A stretch of DNA of 64,000 nt from Karalla daura (taxonomy: Eukaryota; Chordata; Actinopteri; Chaetodontiformes; Leiognathidae): contig CM055189.1 in the NCBI GenBank assembly GCA_029224185.1, positions 29,232,690-29,296,689 on the forward strand, in the 5' to 3' direction. Positions within the stretch are counted from its first letter, which is position 1; each line of letters starts with the position of its first letter. A program made the translations under genes and the position numbers. Under the pieces are notes generated by a model. It worked only from the letters and a program-made list of their open reading frames with translations, did no database searches and was not told the origin of the DNA. This document shows, one piece after another, positions 52,222 through 61,476 of the stretch.

Positions 52222-55200
52222 TTGTGTTGTGTTTGTGTAGCGAGTTACACGCTGATAGGTTGTATGGTTTTTCAGCAGCACCTCTTCTCGACGACCATGT
52301 GCTCAGGTACCTTCTCCATTGTCTCGTCTGCTGACATGGTAATACAAAGTGATGAGGCGTCCAGCTTCAATGCATCCCAACAGATGGCACAGGCCCTGGG
52401 AGACTCCCAGAGTTTGAAAGGACCCCCTCAGCATTGGGCATGTCCAATCTCTTCTGAGCACCGGGCCGACATGCGGGATCGCCGAAAAATCAGCTCTCGT
52501 TTCGCTCTTTTCACGCTGCTCCCAGCCACACCCTAAGCAGCAGACAAATTCTTTTTTCCAGTTTTGTAGGAACATTGGTGCTCTCTCATGCGGGGTTGGC
52601 CATAAACCCGTGCGCCTTGTGAAATTTTAAATGACGAGCCTCATCGTAGGCCCAGTGCAACCTTTTCTCTCCATAAGCCCCCATTCATTGTCCCACCGCT
52701 GCCATCAATGTCAAACGTGACACTACTCCTCGCGACTGTGGCCACAGTTTTCATAGTACCCACACCAAATCGTGTCAGGGCGTTCTGGAGACTCTCCCCT
52801 ACGGCGTGACAGTGAGCTCATATTCCAGATTGGGGAAAGCGTTGTCTCCATAGAGCCAAATATTTATCACGTGGCCAATTTGGGTTTTCCCTTAAGAATG
52901 AATGGGAAAAACAGAACTCCACAAACAAACATTCGCAACGTTGCCATACTTTGACTTTGAAACTTCATTTTCATTTAAAAAATTGAAGATGCTTGTGTTG
53001 TGTTTGTGTAGCGAGTTGCACGCTGATAGGTTGTATGGTTTTTAAGCAGCACCTCTTCTCGACGACCATGAGCTCAGGTACCTTCTCCATTGTCTCGTCT
53101 GCTGACATGGTAATACAAAGTGATGAGGCGTCCAGCTTCAATGCACCCCAGCAGATGGCACTGGCCCTGGGTGACTCCCAGAGTTTGAAAGGGCCCCCTC
53201 AGCATTGGGCATGTCCAATCTCTTCTGAGCAACGGGCCGACATGCCGGATCGCTGCAAAATCAGCTCTCGTTTCGCTCTTTTCACGCTGCTCCCAGCCAC
53301 ACCCTAAGCAGCAGACAAATTCTTTTTTCCAGTTTTGTAGGAACATTGGTGCTCTCTCATGCGGGGTAAGCCATAAACCCGTGCGCCTTGTGAAATTTTA
53401 AATGACGAGCCTCGTCGTAGGCCCAGTGCAGCCTTTTCTCTCCATAAGCCCCCATTCATTTTCCCACCGCTGCCATCAATGTTAAACGTTACACTACTCC
53501 TCGCGACTGTGGCAACAGTTCTCACAGTACACACACCAAATCGTGTCATGGCGTTCTGGAGACTCTCCCCGACGGCGTGACAGTGAGCTCATATTCCAGA
53601 TTGGGGAAAGCATTGTCTCCATAGAGCCAAATATTTATCACGTGGCCAATTTGGGTTTTCCCATAAGAATGAATGGGAAAAACAGAACTCCACAAACAAA
53701 CATTCGCAACGTTGCCATACTTTGACTTTGAAACTTCATTTTCATTTCAAAAATTGAAGAGTCTTGTGGTGTGCTTGTGGAGTGAGTTGCACGCTGATTG
53801 GTTGTATGGTTTTCAGCAGCACCTCTTCTCGATGACCATGTGCTCAGGTACCTTCTCCATTGTCTCGTCTGCTGACATGGTAATACAAAGTGATGAGGCG
53901 TCCAGCTTCAATGCATCCCAACAGATGGCACAGGCCATGGGAGACTCCCAGAGTTTGAAAGGACCCCCTCAGCATTGGGCATGTCCAATCTCTTCTGAGC
54001 ACCGGGCCGACATGCGGGATCGCTGCAAAATCAGCTCTCGTTTCGCTCTTTTCACGCTGCTCCCAGCCACACCCTAAGCAGCAGACAAATTCTTTTTTCC
54101 AGTTTTGTAGGAACATTGGTGCTCTCTCTTGCGGGGTTGGCCATAAACCCGTGCGCCTTGTGAAATTTTAAATGACGAGCCTCATCGTAGGCCCAGTGCA
54201 GCCTTTTCTCTCCATAAGCCCCCATTCATTGTCCCACCGCTGCCATCAATGTTAAACGTTACACTACTCCTCGCGACTGTGGCCACAGTTCTCATAGTAC
54301 ACACACCAAATCGTGTCAGGGCGTTCTGGAGACTCTCCCCTACGGTGTGACAGTGAACTCATATTCCAGATTGGGGAAAGCGTTGTCTCCATAGAGCCAA
54401 ATGTTTATCACTTGGCCAATTTGGCTTTTTCCCATAAGAATGAATGGAAAAACAGAACTCCACAAACAAACATTCGCAACGTTGCCATACTTTGACTTTG
54501 AAACTTCATTTTCATTTCAAAAATTGAAGAATCTTGTGGTGTGTTTGTGTAGCGAGTTGCACGCTGATTGGTTGTATGGTTTTTCAGCAGCACCTCTACT
54601 CGACAACCATGTGCTCAGGTACCTTCTCCATTGTCTCGTCTGCTGACATGGTAATACAAAGTGATGAGGCGTCCAGCTTCAATGCACCCCAGCAGATGGC
54701 ACAGGCCCTGGGAGAATCCCAGAGTTTGAAAGGGCCCCCTCAGCATTGGGCATGTCCAATCTCTTCTTAGCACCGGGCCGACATGCGGGATTGCTGAAAA
54801 ATCAGCTCTCGTTTCGCTCTTTTCACGCTGCTCCCAGCCACACCCTAAGCAGCAGACAAATTCTTTTTTTGCAGTTTTGTAGGAACATTGGTGCTCTCTC
54901 ATGCGGGGCAGGCCATTAACCCGTGCGCCTTGTGAAATTTAAACGACGAGCCTCATCGTAGGCCCAGTGCAGCCTTTTCTCTCCAAAAGCCCCCATTCAT
55001 TGTCCCACCACTGCCATCAATGTTAAACGTTACACTACTCCTCGCGACTGTGGCCACAGTTCTCACAGTACACACACCAAATCGTGTCAGGGCGTTCTGG
55101 AGACTCTCCCCTACGGCTTGACAGTTAGCTCATGTTCCAGATTGGTGAAAGCATTGTCTCCATAGAGCCAAATGTTTATCACGTAGCCAATTTGGCTTTT

Positions 55201-56849
55201 TCCTATAAGAATGAATGGGAACAACAGAACTCCACAAACGAACATTCACAACCTTGCCATACTTTGACTTTGAAACTTCATTTTCATTTCAAAAATTGAA
55301 GAGTCTTGTGGTGTGCTTGTGGAGTGAGTTGCACGCTGATTGGTTGTATGGTTTTTCAGCAGCACCTCTTCTCGACGACCATGTGCTCAGGTACCTTCTC
55401 CATTGTCTCGTCTGCTGACATGGTAATACAAAGTGATGAGGCGTCCAGCTTCAATGCATCCCAACAGATGGCACAGGCCATGGGAGACTCCCAGAGTTTG
55501 AAAGGACCCCCTCAGCATTGGGCATGTCCAATCTCTTCTGAGCACCGGGCCGACATGCGGGATCGCTGCAAAATCAGCTCTCGTTTCGCTCTTTTCACGC
55601 TGCTCCCAGCCACACCCTAAGCAGCAGACAAATTCTTTTTTCCAGTTTTGTAGGAACATTGGTGCTCTCTCATGCGGGGTTGGCCATAAACCCGTGCGCC
55701 TTGTGAAATTTTAAATGACGAGCCTCATCGTAGGCCCAGTGCAGCCTTTTCTCTCCATAAGCCCCCATTCATTGTCCCACCGCTGCCATCAATGTTAAAC
55801 GCTACACTACTCCTCGCGACTGTGGCCACAGTTCTCATAGTACACACACCAAATCGTGTCAGGGCGTTCTGGAGACTCTCCCCTACGGTGTGACAGTGAA
55901 CTCATATTCCAGATTGGGGAAAGCGTTGTCTCCATAGAGCCAAATGTTTATCACTTGGCCAATTTAGCTTTTTCCCATAAGAATGAATGGGAAAAACAGA
56001 ACTCCACAAACAAACATTCGCAACGTTGCCATACTTTGACTTTGAAACTTCATTTTCATTTCAAAAATTGAAGAATCTTGTGGTGTGTTTGTGTAGCGAG
56101 TTGCACGCTGATTGGTTGTATGGTTTTTCAGCAGCACCTCTTCTCGACAACCATGTGCTCAGGGACCTTCTCCATTGTCTCGTCTGCTGACATGGTAATA
56201 CAAAGTGATGAGGCGTCCAGCTTCAATGCACCCCAGCAGATGGCACAGGCCCTGGGAGACTCCCAGAGTTTGAAAGGGCCCCCTCAGCATTGGGCATGTC
56301 CAATCTCTTCTTAGCACCGGGCCGACATGCGGGATTGCTGAAAAATCAGCTCTCGTTTCGCTCTTTTCACGCTGCTCCCAGCCACACCCTAAGCAGCAGA
56401 CAAATTCTTTTTTTGCAGTTTTGTAGGAACATTGGTGCTCTCTCATGCGGGGCAGGCCATTAACCCGTGCGCCTTGTGAAATTTAAACGACGAGCCTCAT
56501 CGTAGGCCCAGTGCAGCCTTTTCTCTCCAAAAGCCCCCATTCATTGTCCCACCACTGCCATCAATGTTAAACGTTACACTACTCCTCGCGACTGTGGCCA
56601 CAGTTCTCACAGTACACACACCAAATCGTGTCAGGGCGTTCTGGAGACTCTCCCCTACGGCTTGACAGTTAGCTCATGTTCCAGATTGGTGAAAGCATTG
56701 TCTCCATAGAGCCAAATGTTTATCACGTGGCCAATTTGGCTTTTTCCTATAAGAATGAATGGGAAAAACAGAACTCCACAAACGAACATTCACAACGTTG
56801 CCATACTTTGACTTTGAAACTTCATTTTCATTTCAAAAACTGAAGAATC
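52222..56849. repeat. E, S', W, N, W, N block
   Basis: Monomers start at 52222 (E), 52993 (S'), 53764 (W), 54534 (N), 55306 (W) and 56078 (N). E-S'-W resembles 18293-21377, but the V monomer that lies between E and S' on the left (19066) is absent here. The W at 53764 shares the missing T in TATGGTTTTCAG with 20608 and 21378. The W at 55306 is joined to a tail that elsewhere precedes L or Y. Confidence 0.84.
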
Positions 56850-59800
56850 TTGTGGTGTGTTTGTGTAGCGAGTTGCACGCTGATAGGTTGCTTGGCTTTT
56901 CAGCAGCACCTCTTCTCGATGACCATGTGCTCAGGTCCCTGCTCCAATGTCTCCTCTGCTGACATGGTAATACAAAGTGATGAGGCGTCCAGCTTCAATG
57001 CACCCCAGCAGATGGCACAGGCCCTGGGAGACTCCCAGAGTTTGAAAGGACCCCCTCAGCATTGGGCATGTCCAATCTCTTCTGAGCCCCGGGCCGACAT
57101 GCGGGATCGCTGAAAAATCAGCTCTTGTTTCGCTCTTTTCACGCTGCTCCTAGCCACACCCTAAGCAGCAGACAAATTCTTTTTTCCAGTTTTGTAGGAA
57201 CATTGGTGCTCTCTCATGCGGGGTAAGCCATAAACCCGTGCGCCTTGTGAAATTTTAAATGACGAGCCTCGTCGTAGGCCCAGTTCAGCCTTTTCTCTCC
57301 ATAAGCCCCCATTCATTTTCCCACCGCTGCCATCAATGTTAAACGTTACACTACTCCTCGCGACTGTGGCCACAGTTCTCATAGTACACACACCAAATCG
57401 TGTCATGGCGTTCTGGAGACTCTCCCCTACGGCGTGACAGTGAGCTCATATTCCAGATTGGGGAAAGCGTTGTCTCCATAGAGCCAAATATTTATCACGT
57501 GGCCAATTTGGGTTTTCCCATAAGAATGAATGGGAAAAACAGAACTCCACAAACAAACATTCGCAACGTTGCCATACTTTGACTTTGAAACTTCATTTTC
57601 ATTTCAAAAATTGAAGAGTCTTGTGGTGTGTTTGTGGAGTGAGTTGCACGCTGATTGGTTGTATGGTTTTTCAGCAGCACCTCTTCTCGACGACCATGTG
57701 CTCAGGTACCTTCTCCATTGTCTCGTCTGCTGACATGGTAATACAAAGTGATGAGGCGTCCAGCTTCAATGCATCCCAACAGATGGCACAGGCCATGGGA
57801 GACTCCCAGAGTTTGAAAGGACCCCCTCAGCATTGGGCATGTCCAATCTCTTCTGAGCACCGGGCCGACATGCGGGATCGCTGCAAAATCAGCTCTCGTT
57901 TCGCTCTTTTCACGCTGCTCCCAGCCACACCCTAAGCAGCAGACAAATTCTTTTTTCCAGTTTTGTAGGAACATTGGTGCTCTCTCATGCGGGGTTGGCC
58001 AAAAACCCGTGCGCCTTGTGAAATTTTAAATGACGAGCCTCATCGTAGGCCCAGTGCAGCCTTTTCTCTCCATAAGCCCCCATTCATTGTCCCACCACTG
58101 CCATCAATGTTAAACGTTACACTACTCCTCGCGACTGTGGCCACAGTTCTCACAGTACACACACCAAATCGTGTCAGGGCGTTCTGGAGACTCTCCCCTA
58201 CGGCTTGACAGTTAGCTCATGTTCCAGATTGGTGAAAGCATTGTCTCCATAGAGCCAAATGTTCATCACGTGGCCAATTTGGCTTTTTCCTATAAGAATG
58301 AATGGGAACAACAGAACTCCACAAACGAACATTCACAACCTTGCCATACTTTGACTTTGAAACTTCATTTTCATTTCAAAAACTGAAGAATCTTGTGGTG
58401 TGTTTGTGTAGCGAGTTGCACGCTGATAGGTTGCTTGGCTTTTCAGCAGCACCTCTTCTCGACGACCATGTGCTCAGGTCCCTGCTCCAATGTCTCCTCT
58501 GCTGACATGGTAATACAAAGTGATGAGGCGTCCAGCTTCAATGCACCCCAGCAGATGGCACAGGCCCTGGGAGACTCCCAGAGTTTGAAAGGACCCCCTC
58601 AGCATTGGGCATGTCCAATCTCTTCTGAGCACCGGGCCGACATGCGGGATCGCTGAAAAATCAGCTCTTGTTTCGCTCTTTTCACGCTGCTCCCAGCCAC
58701 ACCCTAAGCAGCAGACAAATTCTTTTTTCCAGTTTTGTAGGAACATTGGTGCTCTCTCATGCGGGGTCGGCCATAATCCAGTGCGCCTTGTGAAATTTAA
58801 ACGACGAGCCTCATCGTAAGCCCAGTGCAGCCTTTTTCTCTCCATAAGCCCCCATTCATTGTCCCACCGCTGCCATCAATGTTAAATGTTACACTACTCC
58901 TCGCGACTGTGGCCACAGTTCTCATAGTACACACACCAAATCGCGTCAGGGCGTTCTGGAGACTCTCCCCTACGGCGTGACAGTGAGCTCATATTCCAGA
59001 TTGGGGAAAGCGTTGTCTCCATAGAGCCAAATGTTTATCACGTGGCCAATTTGGGTTTTCCCATAAGAATGAATGGGTAAAACAGAACTCCACAAACAAA
59101 CATTCGCAACGTTGCCATACTTTGACTTTGAAACTTCATTTTCATTTCAAAAACTGAAGAATCTTGTGGTGTGTTTGTGTAGCGAGTTGCACGCTGATAG
59201 GTTGTATGGTTTTTCAGCAGCACCTCCTCTCGACGACCATGTGCTCAGGTACCTGCTCCAATGTCTCCTCTGTTGACATGGTAATACAAAGTGATGAGGC
59301 GTCCAGCTTCAATGCACCCCAGCAGATGGCACAGGCCCTGGGTGACTCCCAGAGTTTGAAAGGGCCCCCTCAGCATTGGGCATGTCCAATCTCTTCTGAG
59401 CACCGGGCCGACATGCGGGATCGCTGAAACATCAGCTCTCGTTTCGCTCTTTTCACGCTGCTCCCAGCCACACCCTAGGCAGCAGACAAATTATTTTTTC
59501 CAGTTTTGTAGGAACATTGGTGCTCTCTCATGCGGGGTTGGCCATTAACCCGTGCGCCTTGTGAAATTTTAAATGACGAGCCTCGTCGTCGGCCCAGTGC
59601 AGCCTTTTCTCTCCATAAGCCCCCATTCATTGTCCCACCGCTGCCATCAATGTTAAACGTTACACTACTCCTCGCGACTGTGGCCACAGTTTTCAAAGTA
59701 CACACACCAAATCGTGTCAGGGCGTTCTGGAGACTCTCCCCTACGGCGTGACAGTGAGCTCATATTCCAGATTGGGGAAAGCGTTGTCTCCATAGAGCCA

Positions 59801-61476
59801 AATATTTATCACGTGGCCAATTTGGGTTTTCCCATAAGAATGAATGGGAAAAACAGAACTCCACAAACAAACATTCGCAACGTTGCCATACTTTGACTTT
59901 GAAACTTCGTTTTCATTTCAAAAATTGAAGAATCTTGTGGTGTGTTTGTGTAGCGAGTTGCACGCTGATAGGTTGTGTGGTTTTTCAGCAGCACCTCTTC
60001 TCGACGACCATGTGCTCAGGTACCTGCTCCATTGTCTCCTCTGCTGAAATGGTAACACAAAGTGATGAGGCGTCCAGCTTCAATGCACCCCAGCAGATGG
60101 CACAGGCCCTGGGAGACTCCCAGAGTTTGAAAGGGCCCCCTCAGCATTGGGCATGTCCAATCTCGTTTTAGCACCGGGCTGACATGCGGGATCGCTGAAA
60201 AATCAGCTCTCGTTTCGCTCTTTTCACGCTGCTCCCAGCCACACCCTAGGCAGCAGACAAATTATTTTTTCCAGTTTTGTAGGAACATTGGTGCTCTCTC
60301 ATGCGGGGTTGGCCATTAACCCGTGCGCCTTGTGAAATTTTAAATGACGAGACTCATCATAGGCCCAGTGCAACCTTTTCTCTCCATAAGCCCCCATTCA
60401 TTGTCCCACCGCTGCCATCAATGTCAAACGTGACACTACTCCTCGCGACTGTGGCCACAGTTTTCATAGTACACACACCAAATCGTGTCAGGGCGTTCTG
60501 GAGACTCTCCCCTACGGCGTGACAGTGAGCTCATATTCCAGATTGGGGAAAGCGTTGTCTCCATAGAGCCAAATATTTATCACGTGGCCAATTTGGGTTT
60601 TCCCTTAAGAATGAATGGGAAAAACAGAACTCCACAAACAAACATTCGCAACGTTGCCATACTTTGACTTTGAAACTTCATTTTCATTTCAAAAATTGAA
60701 GAATCTTGTGGTGTGTTTGTGTAGCGAGTTGCACGCTGATTGGTTGTATGGTTTTTCAGCAGCACCTCTTCTCGACAACCATGTGCTCAGGTACCTTCTC
60801 CATTGTCTCGTCTGCTGACATGGTAATACAAAGTGATGAGGCGTCCAGCTTCAATGCACCCCAGCAGATGGCACAGGCCCTGGGAGAATCCCAGAGTTTG
60901 AAAGGGCCCCCTCAGCATTGGGCATGTCCAATCTCTTCTGAGCACCGGGCCGACATGCGGGATCGCTGCAAAATCAGCTCTCGTTTCGCTCTTTTCACGC
61001 TGCTCCCAGCCACACCCTAAGCAGCAGACAAATTCTTTTTTCCAGTTTTGTAGGAACATTGGTGCTCTCTCATGCGGGGCAGGCCATTAACCCGTGCGCC
61101 TTGTGAAATTTAAACGACGAGCCTCATCGTAGGCCCAGTGCAGCCTTTTCTCTCCAAAAGCCCCCATTCATTGTCCCACCACTGCCATCAATGTTAAACG
61201 TTACACTACTCCTCGCGACTGTGGCCACAGTTCTCACAGTACACACACCAAATCGTGTCAGGGCGTTCTGGAGACTCTCCCCTACGGCTTGACAGTTAGC
61301 TCATGTTCCAGATTGGTGAAAGCATTGTCTCCATAGAGCCAAATGTTTATCACGTGGCCAATTTGGCTTTTTCCTATAAGAATGAATGGGAAAAACAGAA
61401 CTCCACAAACGAACATTCACAACGTTGCCATACTTTGACTTTGAAACTTCATTTTCATTTCAAAAACTGAAGAATC
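56850..61476. repeat. Six-monomer higher-order block, copy 1, 4,627 bp
   Basis: Monomers start at 56850 (L), 57621 (W), 58393 (L), 59164 (Y head, K body), 59935 (V) and 60706 (N). The following block repeats the first four at an offset of exactly 4,627 bp. Shared private marks include CTCCTAGCCAC near 57,148 and 61,775, CTCGATGACC near 56,917 and 61,544, and GGCCAAAAACCC near 57,998 and 62,625. The K-V-N run at 59400-61000 also matches 47830-49400 at an offset of 11,568 bp. Confidence 0.88.
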
